From an uncultured Bacilli bacterium (lineage in GTDB: Bacteria > Bacillota_I > Bacilli_A > RF39 > UBA660), in assembly GCA_934140355.1 (NCBI GenBank), contig CAKPBH010000011.1:1-38331 (forward strand): DNA of 38,331 nt. The letters are read 5' to 3'. Below the pieces are notes generated by a model. It saw only the letters and a program-made list of their open reading frames with translations, made no database searches and was not told the origin of the DNA. Positions 1-7,991 of this stretch are shown piece after piece. Within the stretch, counting starts at the first letter, position 1; every line of letters starts with the position of its first letter. The position numbers were made by a program, and so were the translations under genes.

Positions 1-374
1 TAATTATCAATCTCTAAAATAATCCAAGAAGAAAGTACCTTTATTAAATTATCCACATAATATTCTGGACGATTATCCATCATCATAATTAGTCTTTTAT
101 AAACTTTACCAATATCATAATAACTTGGAATAGAATTTCCTGCATCAATTTGAATACAATAATTTCCTGTTTCTATTCCACACTCAATGATAAAATCAGA
201 AGCTACCTTGGCAATATTTTCCGTATGATAAATACTTGCTAACTGATAAATTTTTTGAATATTGTCTTTGCCTAATTTTGAAACAACTACTTGTTTTTTA
301 TTTTTTGTTATTCTAGCAATATATTCAATTAAACTACAAGTATAAAATAAATCATTATCTTCCTGTCTTTCCAT
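1..374 (-). CDS. Partial gene, probable partner of the DUF3990 protein (3' end outside window)
   Basis: An open frame of about 124 codons starts at ATG 374-372 and runs off the left edge without a stop. It begins MERQEDNDLFYTCSLIEYIA and continues with short helical stretches such as KLGKDNIQKIYQLASIYH and a YDIGKVYKRLI segment. The start codon overlaps the TAA stop of the upstream DUF3990 gene by one base (TAATG), so the two are translationally coupled. I recall proteins of this look sitting next to DUF3990 genes in gut Firmicutes, but I cannot name a domain. Its role as an antitoxin or immunity partner is inference from the overlap and small size. The 5' half is well supported as coding; the function is unknown. 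Confidence 0.7.
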   Translation of the reverse strand, partial: MERQEDNDLFYTCSLIEYIARITKNKKQVVVSKLGKDNIQKIYQLASIYHTENIAKVASDFIIECGIETGNYCIQIDAGNSIPSYYDIGKVYKRLIMMMDNRPEYYVDNLIKVLSSWIILEIDN

Positions 375-829
375 TATAAAACTTCCTCACCATCAATAAA
401 TTTTAAACATTTTAAAGCATCTTCTGTACAAAAAGCGATTTGATGCGTAGGATATTTAAACTTTGCTAATTCCCAAAAGGCTTCTCTTGTAATAACACCT
501 TGCATTAAATCAGTAATATAATTATAAATTTGATCATCAGCCATCGGTCCAATTACAATATCAAAATCATGCTTTACTCCATTTCTACTTTGAATAATAA
601 AATCTAGCCACTCTTCAGTCATTAAAGTGAATTCTTTTATTCGTAAACTTTTATTTTCATGATATTCATAAATATTTACAACGCTACTTTTATACTTTAA
701 AGACCATTTTCTAGCCTGTTCTTTTAAAATAGTACAATAAAAACCATTTCCAAAATCTTTAGTAAATTGACCAACAACAATTTTTGGATTATCTATTTTA
801 AGATAACTTCCATGATATATGATTTGCAT
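374..829 (-). CDS. DUF3990 family protein, ADP-ribosyltransferase-like
   Basis: This 151-aa protein matches DUF3990 by pattern: an N-terminal YHGS (residues 5-8), then DFGNGFYCT (about 26-34), then DIVIGPMADD (about 90-99). The early YHG and the later glycine-aromatic strand resemble the NAD-binding core of ADP-ribosyltransferase folds, so a nucleotide- or protein-modifying activity is plausible; that step is inference. A strong AGGAGG lies 5 nt before the ATG and overlaps the TAG stop of gtrA, so it is coupled to the glycan operon. Its own stop overlaps the start of the next gene by one base. The tight pair has the layout of a toxin-antitoxin or effector-immunity unit, but no activity can be read from the sequence. 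Confidence 0.8.
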   Translation of the reverse strand: MQIIYHGSYLKIDNPKIVVGQFTKDFGNGFYCTILKEQARKWSLKYKSSVVNIYEYHENKSLRIKEFTLMTEEWLDFIIQSRNGVKHDFDIVIGPMADDQIYNYITDLMQGVITREAFWELAKFKYPTHQIAFCTEDALKCLKFIDGEEVL

Positions 830-838
830 AAATTCCTC

Positions 839-1303
839 CTATTCTAAAAATTTCTTTCTTGTCACAAAATTAAAAATCATGACAAAGATCGTTGCAATAA
901 TCTTAGATACCATGTAATACACATGACAAATATCCGTTACTACCCAGACTAATAAATCATTTAATCCTAATCCTATTATACTACAAACCATAAAAATAAC
1001 AAAGTTTCTGCCTGCTTTTTTACTTTTATCCACGTCAAAGACAAAAGTTAAACTGGCAAAATAATTATAAATAACAGAAATGGCAAAAGATAGACTATTT
1101 GCAACAACGACATTAAAATGACATACCTCTTTAAATAAATATAAAAAGATAAAATCAATTAAAGTCGCAATCACCCCAACAATGGCAAAGTTGAATATTT
1201 GTTCCAATAAATGTACTTTTTCTTCACTTAAATTCAAATGAAGTATTTTTAATCCCCACTTTATGAACATTAAACTATAATTTTTTTTCTTTTTTTCTTT
1301 CAT
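839..1303 (-). CDS. GtrA-like flippase
   Basis: A 154-aa integral membrane protein of the GtrA family, thought to flip undecaprenyl-phosphate-linked sugars across the membrane. After a basic N-terminus (MKEKKKK) it shows four hydrophobic segments, starting FNFAIVGVIATLIDFIFLYL and ending VVTDICHVYYMVSKIIATIF, and closes with the family-typical FNFVTRKKF. The start at 1303 is preferred over the ATG seven codons upstream (1324), because AAGGAAG lies 7 nt before it and the upstream ATG has no ribosome binding site. The deacetylase gene ends 20 bp upstream. It completes a GtrB / GT-C / GtrA three-component glycosylation set encoded in the same operon. Confidence 0.88.
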   Translation of the reverse strand: MKEKKKKNYSLMFIKWGLKILHLNLSEEKVHLLEQIFNFAIVGVIATLIDFIFLYLFKEVCHFNVVVANSLSFAISVIYNYFASLTFVFDVDKSKKAGRNFVIFMVCSIIGLGLNDLLVWVVTDICHVYYMVSKIIATIFVMIFNFVTRKKFLE

Positions 1304-1323
1304 TTTACTTCTTCCTTTCGTCA

Positions 1324-2571
1324 TTAATTAATATAGCTAGCAAGAGTGGCAACCGAATCATCTCCGCCAACAATAAATCTTGGTACCTTATATTTGTCGA
1401 CACCTCTTCTAGCTTTAACATTTCCTCCGGCAAAAGCCATCGTAAAACCAGTTTGTTTCAACGCTTCAATCACATGATTATCATATTGATAAAAAGGATA
1501 ACAAAAATATGGTGTTCCATTTAAAGAAGATTTACTTTGATTTAAATCAAGAACAATTGTATCAAATGAAGCATTCACTAGTGAACCATAAGCACCATGC
1601 AAATTCCATGTATGAGAGGCAATTTCTAAATTTTTACTCGCATAATCAGTAACTGGAGCCAAACTACCAATCAAAAATAATACACCATGTAAATCATACT
1701 TCTCTAATCGTTCAATTGCCCGTGATACAAACCAACCATCATCAATCGTAATCACAACGCTTTTTTTAGGCAGATCGATCTTTCCATCTAAATAATCTTC
1801 TAATTCTTTTAATGTTGCTGTATAAAATCCATTCTCTTTAATATATTTAAGATGTTCATCAAATAAGTTCTCGTTCATGCAAATAGAGGATGGTGAACAA
1901 ATATTTTTCTCTTCATCACTTATGGTAAAGTGGTAATTTAAAACTGCCACTCCCTCTCCTTGATAACTCGTCTTTTCCTCTTGTTTTACTTCTACTTTAG
2001 GCTTTTCATTTACTTTTAAATGAACTTCTTTTTTGGCCGCATTTCCGTATTTATCTGTACCGACAATAAAAAAGCTATATTCTCCAGCCTTTTCTTTCAT
2101 TTCATTTCATGGAGTCATATCTGCAGAAGAAATGGAACATTCTGATAAATCTGTACAACTTTCAATAAATGAATTTAAATCAATTTCTTCTCCTTCTTTG
2201 ATTTCCACATTCTTAACCACTAAAGTGGGTACAGTTGTATCTACGACATAAATATTTCCTTGATATTCTACTCTTTTTTTGGTCAGTTTTTCGATTAAAT
2301 TTTTCTTTTTCTTAGAAATAACATAGGGGTATTTTCCTACTTTATCCCTATATTTATGATTATCTAAAGAATACTTATAATAATCAACATCTGAATTTTT
2401 TAAATAATCTTCTATCTTAGTGGTTAACTTACTTCCTAACTCCACTGTGACATCTCTTGGTTGGATTTCTTCTTCTTTTTTAAAAAATAATACCACAACA
2501 AATAGTCCAATTGATATGATTGCTAAAATTGGTATTGTAATTAATATTACTTTTTTTAACGTCTTACTCAA
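1324..2571 (-). CDS. Membrane-anchored polysaccharide deacetylase interrupted by one in-frame TGA
   Basis: Read as one frame of 416 codons including the stop, with a TGA at codon 155 (2109-2107) and no frameshift. The N-terminal part has a membrane anchor (about residues 7-29) followed by a beta-rich, Ig-like region. After the TGA the same domain continues (EYSFFIVGTDKYGNAA) and leads into a NodB-type carbohydrate esterase 4 domain, with TIDDG near 275-279 and SHTWNLH near 319-325 as metal-binding motifs. The protein would deacetylate an extracellular glycan. The start is TTG 2571 with AAGGAG 9 nt upstream. If TGA is Trp, the junction reads DMTPWNEMKEKAGEY. If it is a stop, the ATG at 2100 could restart a form lacking its anchor. 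Both halves look intact and not decayed. It lies in the glycan operon between the HD gene and gtrA. Confidence 0.8.
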
Positions 2572-2624
2572 ATCATTTCACTCCTTAATAATAAAAAATA
2601 AATATCAAATTAATCATACAATAA

Positions 2625-3032
2625 TTATCTAATTTCATCAACTAGCTGACAACATTTGCGATAAATTTCAGAGCCTTCTCCATATCTACTTTTAATGTCT
2701 TCTAGTCTCTTATCAAATCCAACATCATTACCATACTTGTCCACTTGCATATCCGCTTGATTTAAAATCTTCAAATACAAGGATTCATACTGATGATCTA
2801 TCTCTCCATGGAAATAAACTTCTCTCCAAAAAGAAAAACCACACCTCTTTAAAATTTCTCCTCCTATTTTATTATGTTCTACACCACAAGATGTAAATTC
2901 ATAGCCAATATCATGAAGATAGCCTATCAAAAAACAAGTTTGCGCTTCTTCTTCACTTAACCCCTGCTCTAAAGCAATTTTAAAACATTTTCTTGCTACC
3001 GCTAGAGAATGTACTAACCTGTCATTGTCCAT
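2625..3032 (-). CDS. HD-domain hydrolase
   Basis: A 135-aa soluble protein with the HD phosphohydrolase pattern: H8 at the start, HD in GYLHDIGYEF (about 36-45), H53 in VEHNKIGG and H79 in IDHQ. Such small HD proteins hydrolyse nucleotides or phosphoesters with a divalent metal; the substrate cannot be told here. The ATG directly follows the TAA of the GT-C gene (start 3032, stop 3035-3033), so it is translated as part of the glycan operon. An HD protein is not a usual member of GtrA/GtrB systems, so its role in the operon is open. Confidence 0.82.
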   Translation of the reverse strand: MDNDRLVHSLAVARKCFKIALEQGLSEEEAQTCFLIGYLHDIGYEFTSCGVEHNKIGGEILKRCGFSFWREVYFHGEIDHQYESLYLKILNQADMQVDKYGNDVGFDKRLEDIKSRYGEGSEIYRKCCQLVDEIR

Positions 3033-4568
3033 TTAACTTTTTTCCTTTCTATCAATTTTTTCTGGATGAGTACTTTTATGATATAAAAGATAAGTATAAG
3101 AAAATTCTCTTTCTTGAACTTTTTTGCTGCTCACTAATTCATAATGATTTAAAATATTAGGATTTATCTTTCTGGTATGAATTCCTCTTCTTAAAACAAT
3201 ATAATCATACTTTTGTTCTCTTATTTCTCTATCTAGGCACTCCCTCATTCCCGGAACAGGTGCATTTTGTTTTTCAAAATATTTTGTATTAGGTAAAATT
3301 CGACTTGCAAAATAAAATCCACCATCCAAAAATCCATAATTTAATAACGTCTTGCCTCCACCTTCCTTAATGATTTTTGCAAATTTATACTGTACCAAAT
3401 CTTCCTTTTTATTTTTGGCATACTCCAAATTAGGAGAAGTAAAAGTAAATACCATCGAAAGAGAAATAACCAGCAAAGAAGTATAAATTCGTACTTTTTT
3501 TTCTTTAAAATTAACTTTTTTTCTTAATGCGAAAAATAAACTAATAAAGCCCACTAAACAAAATGGCATAATGATTAAAAAATAATAATAAAATTTCTTC
3601 GCCCCATAATAAATGCCTAAAGATCCTAGGATAAAAAACAAAAGAAGTGATATTTTCCCTTTTTTGGATAATGGTACATGAATAAGAAAATAAATCATTC
3701 CTAAATCGAGCAAGTGAAACACTATGATATTCGTCGTTAGTTTCTGATAAAAGGTAAGAAAAATCATCTTCATTTTTAAAAGAAAAGGAACCTTTTTGGT
3801 ATAGCCAAAAATATTAAAAAGAAAATAAGTATTCACAAAATCTTGAAGTCCCTGATGAAAATAAAAATAAAGAAAAAAGAATAGAATGGGAACACTCATT
3901 CCTACCAAAAAGAGAAAACATGAGAAAAAACTTTGGAAGTATTTTTTAGAAAAAAGAAAATCAAAGAAAAGACACATCATGAAAGCAAAAGGAAATCCCA
4001 AAAAAGTAAATTTCACCATCGCCATTACACCCGCTAAAAAGCCATCCACAACAATATCTCTTTTTCTTATCTCACCACTAGTAAAATATAAAAGCAAATC
4101 ATAGAGCATTTTTGTAATTATCGGCAAACAAAACTCCTCTGCAGAACCACCGCCACTAAAGAAAATACTCCCTGCAATTAAACTAGCCAAAAGAGGCAAA
4201 ATAAAATAAAGATATTCTTTTTCTAAAAATAAGTTAATTACTTTCCCTGAGAGATATAAAAAACAAGTATAGCAAGCAACTTCTAAAAGAAAAATTGGCA
4301 AAAAGGAATATGGCATAACAAGGGATGAGAGCATAAAAACAAAATATAAAAAAGGACCCTTTTGCTCAAATAAATCAAGGTAAGGTAAAATTTCATGCCG
4401 CCACGAAATGCCAACCGTATAAAAAGCATTCTCATCTACCCAATTATTAAAAGGATAAAGTGGGGAATTTTTTGAAGTAAAAAACAAAATCACGAAGGAA
4501 AGAAACAAACAAAAGAAAAATATAAAATATTTGCCATGATAAATTTTTTCTAGCATCTTTTTCATCAT
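3033..4568 (-). CDS. GT-C type membrane glycosyltransferase
   Basis: A 511-aa protein with about eleven hydrophobic helices and a short soluble C-terminal tail. The first extracytoplasmic loop carries acidic residues in WVDENAFYTVG and the PYLDLFEQKGPFLYF stretch. That is the usual layout of GT-C enzymes (ArnT/PMT-like), in which a loop aspartate acts on a polyprenyl-phosphate sugar. Inference: it transfers the sugar charged by the GtrB-like enzyme and flipped by GtrA onto a cell-surface acceptor. Two ATGs stand in tandem (4568 and 4565), with GGTGGAAG just upstream. It lies 10 bp after gtrB and abuts the HD gene. The sequence is very rich in Phe, Leu and Ile, as expected for AT-rich DNA encoding membrane helices. 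Confidence 0.82.
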   Translation of the reverse strand: MMKKMLEKIYHGKYFIFFFCLFLSFVILFFTSKNSPLYPFNNWVDENAFYTVGISWRHEILPYLDLFEQKGPFLYFVFMLSSLVMPYSFLPIFLLEVACYTCFLYLSGKVINLFLEKEYLYFILPLLASLIAGSIFFSGGGSAEEFCLPIITKMLYDLLLYFTSGEIRKRDIVVDGFLAGVMAMVKFTFLGFPFAFMMCLFFDFLFSKKYFQSFFSCFLFLVGMSVPILFFFLYFYFHQGLQDFVNTYFLFNIFGYTKKVPFLLKMKMIFLTFYQKLTTNIIVFHLLDLGMIYFLIHVPLSKKGKISLLLFFILGSLGIYYGAKKFYYYFLIIMPFCLVGFISLFFALRKKVNFKEKKVRIYTSLLVISLSMVFTFTSPNLEYAKNKKEDLVQYKFAKIIKEGGGKTLLNYGFLDGGFYFASRILPNTKYFEKQNAPVPGMRECLDREIREQKYDYIVLRRGIHTRKINPNILNHYELVSSKKVQEREFSYTYLLYHKSTHPEKIDRKEKS

Positions 4569-4578
4569 TCTTCCACCC

Positions 4579-5529
4579 TTACCTCTTAGAAATCAAATAA
4601 TCCATAACTAAATATCTAGGTCGTGCCTTTGCCTCACGATAAATTTTTCCAATATACTCTCCGATTATCCCTAAAGATAGCATCTGAATTCCTCCTAAAA
4701 GCCACAATGAACAAACAATAAAAGTCCATCCATCAACCGTATTCCCTAACATTTTTTGGATAATAGAATAAAGAATCATCAAGAGACTTAATATTAAAAT
4801 CAAAATTCCCACATTTAAAACCAAACGAATCGGTTTAACGCTAAAAGAAGTAATCCCATCCCAAGCAAAACTTAACATTTTTCCTAAAGGATATTTACTT
4901 TCTCCCGCTACTCTTTCACCTCTCTCATAGTAGACAATATCACTTTTAAAACCAATTAAAGGAAATATTCCTCTTAAAAATAAATTGACCTCCCTATAAT
5001 CGGCTAATGAATCTAATACCCGTCTTGAAGTAAGACGATAATCCGCATGATTATAGATAACATCTACTCCAAGCAATTTCATCACCCGGTAAAACCCTTG
5101 CGCCGTTGTTCTCTTAAAAAAACTATCTTTTTTTCTACTATTTCTAACACCATAAACAATATCAGCTCCATTTCTTCTTTTCTCAATCATTTCATCTATT
5201 GCATCAATATCATCTTGTAAATCAGCATCCATACTAATCACAATATCGGCATCATCCTTAACCGTCAAAAGCCCTGCTAATAAAGCATTCTGATGTCCCC
5301 TGTTTCTCGATAAATTAATTCCGCCAAAAAGATTATCTTCTTCATAAAATTTTTGTATTAACTCCCAAGTCTTATCCTTAGAACCATCATTTATGAAAAT
5401 CACTTTTGACTGTTTATCAATCTTTTTTGCCTGAATTAAAGTATCCATTTTTCTCTTTAATTCCACACTCGTTTTTTCTAAAACTTCTTCCTCATTATAG
5501 CAAGGAATAACAATATATAACTTCTCCAT
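4579..5529 (-). CDS. GtrB-like bactoprenol-phosphate glycosyltransferase (GT2)
   Basis: A 316-aa DPM1/GtrB-type family 2 glycosyltransferase. The GT-A domain is clear: VIPCYNEEE (7-15), INDGSKDKT (46-54), the metal-binding DADLQDD (101-107) and NLSRNRGHQ (72-80). Two C-terminal transmembrane helices follow (about 233-260 and 266-290), as in YkoT, CsbB and GtrB. The enzyme moves a sugar from a nucleotide donor to undecaprenyl phosphate on the cytoplasmic face. It is the first gene of the operon, behind a good promoter. The mRNA leader is about 55 nt and holds an AAGGAG (near 5575) too far from the ATG to serve it; the site next to the ATG is weak (GAGTG). Confidence 0.9.
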   Translation of the reverse strand: MEKLYIVIPCYNEEEVLEKTSVELKRKMDTLIQAKKIDKQSKVIFINDGSKDKTWELIQKFYEEDNLFGGINLSRNRGHQNALLAGLLTVKDDADIVISMDADLQDDIDAIDEMIEKRRNGADIVYGVRNSRKKDSFFKRTTAQGFYRVMKLLGVDVIYNHADYRLTSRRVLDSLADYREVNLFLRGIFPLIGFKSDIVYYERGERVAGESKYPLGKMLSFAWDGITSFSVKPIRLVLNVGILILILSLLMILYSIIQKMLGNTVDGWTFIVCSLWLLGGIQMLSLGIIGEYIGKIYREAKARPRYLVMDYLISKR

Positions 5530-5589
5530 CTCAACACTCTTATTTTTTTTAAATTAAAATACTTAAAAATAACTCTCCTTCTTATTTAT

Positions 5590-5619
5590 ATTATAGCGAA
5601 TAATTATTAAAAAAGTAAA
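5590..5619 (-). promoter_or_regulatory. Promoter of the glycan operon
   Basis: On the minus strand there is a -35 TTTACT (5619-5614), an 18-bp spacer and a perfect -10 TATAAT (5595-5590). It points at the GtrB-like gene, whose ATG lies about 60 bp downstream. Confidence 0.65.
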
Positions 5620-5634
5620 GCAAATATCAATTGC

Positions 5635-5780
5635 GGCTCTTCAATTTGTCAAAATCTAGTGGTTCTAAGATAGGGTCATTATGTATATTTTTAGAATTTA
5701 GAAAAAGAAGATGGGATTAAAAACACATCTAAAATTTAGATGTGATTGATTTTTTCGATCCACCGAAATTTAAAGAGTCT
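5635..5780. repeat. Remnant of an IS or MITE with imperfect inverted ends (ISL3-like)
   Basis: The left end reads GGCTCTTCAATTT. The right end, read on the other strand, is AGACTCTTTAAATTT followed by CGGTGGATC. These are imperfect inverted repeats about 146 bp apart with no open frame between them. GGCTCTT-type ends are known in the ISL3 family. A related end (AAATTTGGTGGTTCTGAAAA) occurs at 25629-25683. The family assignment is by resemblance only. Confidence 0.35.
5718..5744 (-). terminator. Terminator for the MurJ-like gene
   Basis: CACATCTAAA and TTTAGATGTG (5724-5744) form a perfect hairpin. On the minus strand it is followed by GTTTTTAAT, a T tract. It lies about 70 bp past the stop of the MurJ-like gene and inside the IS-like remnant. 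Confidence 0.6.
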
Positions 5781-5812
5781 AAACCTAAAAAAATAAAAAG
5801 CAATCTAGTTCA

Positions 5813-7435
5813 TTAATGCAAATACTTTTTTAATTTCCGATTAATTTTATTTCCAAATACAACACGAATATTTCCGTTTTTATAATTTAAATAAAAATAA
5901 ATAAAGAAACTAACCAGTCCATAAATCATTAAAATGGGAATCTGAATAAATCTTCCTTTTAAAGAAACGGGGATAAATAATTTCATTACTTTAATTACTA
6001 AAACAAAGATTATCCAAGAAACTACATATTTAGGTAATCTCTTTTTGGTGTTATTAAACTGAAAATGATATTTATTTTTAAGAACCAAAAGAGATACAAA
6101 AATAGACAATGTATATCCGATTAAAGCTGCTGTGATTGCACCATAACTAACATTAAACCCCATCTTAGCAAAAAGGATCATTAAAGGAACATCTAAAATG
6201 GCATTCGTAACGAGTCCAATCATAACGGTAGCAATTACTAACTTGTACTTATTAATCCCCTGCAAGGTATTTACAATGATAGTATAAACACCACCAAATA
6301 GGGCTGTATAAACAAAATACTGATAAACAATCGGCCCATAATAACTATTTCCATAAAACAAGGTCCATACTGGTTTTACTAAAAGGGATAAAAAAATCGT
6401 CATTGGAACAATCACTAGTAAAACACACTGAATTGCTTTGTTGAACTTATCATTAACATCTTGCATATCACCTTTCGTAAAAGAAGTTACAATATTAGGA
6501 ATCAAACTTGTAACAAGACCTGTTGAAATTGCTAGAATAATATTATTTAACTTTATTCCCCAAGTGGTATAAACTCCGATTACGGCATCTACAATTGTAT
6601 GATTCAACTTCAAAATATCATTCATTGTCCGAGATAACAAGATCATATCAACAGTTGTATAAAGGTTATTTACCAAACTAATTAAAATAAAGGGAACTGA
6701 ATACATCAGTATTTTTCGAATAATCTCTTTTGAAGAAATTGCCACTTCATCTTCTTCTACGTTTTTTGGTAACAAATTTGCCCGCTTGATTTTTATTTTT
6801 AAATAAATATATGCTGCAAGTCCACCAAAAAAAGCAGCTGACACAGCAATTCCAACCCCTACTTTTAAAGGAAGTTTTAATACCCTCAGCGAAATATAAG
6901 TCCCTAGTAAAATAATAATTACTCGCACTACCTGTTCAATAACTTGACTAACTGAATAAGGGGTAATATACTTATAGCCCTGTAATAAGCCTTTCGTTAC
7001 CCCTAAAAAAGGGACAACTAAAATAGCAAAAGAGACCATTCGAATTACAAAGCCAATATCTGAATAAGTATTTCCTTCTGTTGCACTACCAACAATCAAT
7101 TTTCCTATTTGCGGGGCAAAAAGAAATAAAATGAGAAAAATTAAGATGGAAATTATAGAAATTAACTTCAATGAAATTTGGTAAGTATTAGAAATAGCCT
7201 TCTTGTATCCTAAAGCATTATACTCACTAGTAATCTTGCTAATAGCAAAAGGAAACCCTGCACTAGAAACACTTAAAAATAACTGATAAATTGTATAGCC
7301 ATACCCGTATAGGGCACCACCTTGTTCTCCGATAATTGCATTAAGCGGAATTACATAAATAATTCCAATTACTTTAACTAAGATAATTCCTAAAGTAGCG
7401 ACAATCGTTCCTTCAATAAAACTATTTTTCTTCAT
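5813..7435 (-). CDS. MurJ/SpoVB-like polysaccharide flippase (MOP superfamily)
   Basis: A 540-aa membrane protein with about 14 helices. The N-terminus (SFIEGTIVATLGIILVKVIG, then YGYGYTIYQLFLSVSSAGFP) is typical of the SpoVB / YtgP (MurJ) branch of the MOP exporters. Its length equals that of Bacillus YtgP. The likely role is moving lipid II, or another polyprenyl-linked glycan, to the outer face of the membrane. A SpoVB role in spore cortex cannot be excluded, since sporulation-type genes lie nearby. The start ATG 7435 has GTGAGG a few bases upstream. It is monocistronic, with its own promoter at 7472-7500 and a hairpin terminator. Confidence 0.82.
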   Translation of the reverse strand: MKKNSFIEGTIVATLGIILVKVIGIIYVIPLNAIIGEQGGALYGYGYTIYQLFLSVSSAGFPFAISKITSEYNALGYKKAISNTYQISLKLISIISILIFLILFLFAPQIGKLIVGSATEGNTYSDIGFVIRMVSFAILVVPFLGVTKGLLQGYKYITPYSVSQVIEQVVRVIIILLGTYISLRVLKLPLKVGVGIAVSAAFFGGLAAYIYLKIKIKRANLLPKNVEEDEVAISSKEIIRKILMYSVPFILISLVNNLYTTVDMILLSRTMNDILKLNHTIVDAVIGVYTTWGIKLNNIILAISTGLVTSLIPNIVTSFTKGDMQDVNDKFNKAIQCVLLVIVPMTIFLSLLVKPVWTLFYGNSYYGPIVYQYFVYTALFGGVYTIIVNTLQGINKYKLVIATVMIGLVTNAILDVPLMILFAKMGFNVSYGAITAALIGYTLSIFVSLLVLKNKYHFQFNNTKKRLPKYVVSWIIFVLVIKVMKLFIPVSLKGRFIQIPILMIYGLVSFFIYFYLNYKNGNIRVVFGNKINRKLKKYLH

Positions 7436-7471
7436 GAGTGTACCTCACTTCCATTAGCATTTACTAACAAA

Positions 7472-7500
7472 ATTATACTATGAATTCTATAATTTAGCAA
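7472..7500 (-). promoter_or_regulatory. Promoter of the MurJ-like gene
   Basis: Minus-strand -35 TTGCTA (7500-7495), a 17-bp spacer and -10 TATAAT (7477-7472), about 37 bp before the ATG. Confidence 0.65.
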
Positions 7501-7584
7501 GAAACTTTTTCTATAACCAAATTATCATAAATCAACTAATTTTGCTTCTTTTAAAGAACTTTATCCCATAAATATATAAAAAAA

Positions 7585-7640
7585 GATTATTGTATTTGGG
7601 GGATTAATCAAATTTGAAGAATCCATTTGTTACAATAATC
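7585..7640. repeat. 56-bp inverted repeat downstream of the HTH gene
   Basis: GATTATTGTA (7585-7594) and TACAATAATC (7631-7640) are perfect complements, and GGATT/AATCC pair inside. The structure lies just past the stop of the SpoIIID-like gene, so it could act as a terminator or mRNA 3' structure. There is no T tract, and the loop contains GGGGGATTAATC, which is G-rich for this genome. Confidence 0.4.
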
Positions 7641-7650
7641 AAATATAGGC

Positions 7651-7980
7651 CTAAGCTCTTTTTATTCCACTTCCACTAAATCTACCAATTTCCCCTTTTT
7701 CGTAGCCATGTCTTTCTTGAGAAATTAATCCTCCTTTTTTATGGCCTAAGGCATAGGCTTTTTTTAACCAAATCTGATTTTGTTCGAAGACTTTGTTTGC
7801 TGTATCTAGATTTCCTAATAATTCAATTAATAAGTCTTTACGATTTAAATAACGTTGAACAGTGCTTGTTGGAATAGAAGTTTTCTCTGATATTTCTGCA
7901 ATGCTCTCACAACTTTTCATTGTTTCTAAAATCAATGATAATTTTCTTAACATTTCTATCCTTTGTTCATTACTTACCAT
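7651..7980 (-). CDS. SpoIIID-like helix-turn-helix regulator
   Basis: A 109-aa basic protein. Residues about 26-45 (AEISEKTSIPTSTVQRYLNR) form a helix-turn-helix. The following region, ending in LGHKKGG, recalls the basic C-terminal part of SpoIIID, which drives mother-cell gene expression in sporulation. The remaining tail (HGYEKGEIGRFSGSG) is not one I recognise. It lies 10 bp after the unknown gene 7992-8822 and downstream of the D,D-carboxypeptidase, all on one strand. SpoIIID is a best guess from the motif and length; a general small HTH regulator is the alternative. Confidence 0.5.
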   Translation of the reverse strand: MVSNEQRIEMLRKLSLILETMKSCESIAEISEKTSIPTSTVQRYLNRKDLLIELLGNLDTANKVFEQNQIWLKKAYALGHKKGGLISQERHGYEKGEIGRFSGSGIKRA

Positions 7981-7991
7981 ACTATTGCCTC

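Noticed and set aside
1303..1324. ATG 1324 as the gtrA start.
   Set aside because: It overlaps the upstream stop but has no ribosome binding site; ATG 1303 has AAGGAAG at 7 nt.
2100..2115. A frameshift or assembly indel in the deacetylase gene.
   Set aside because: Both halves are in the same frame, so a single substitution or recoding explains the break; no indel is needed.
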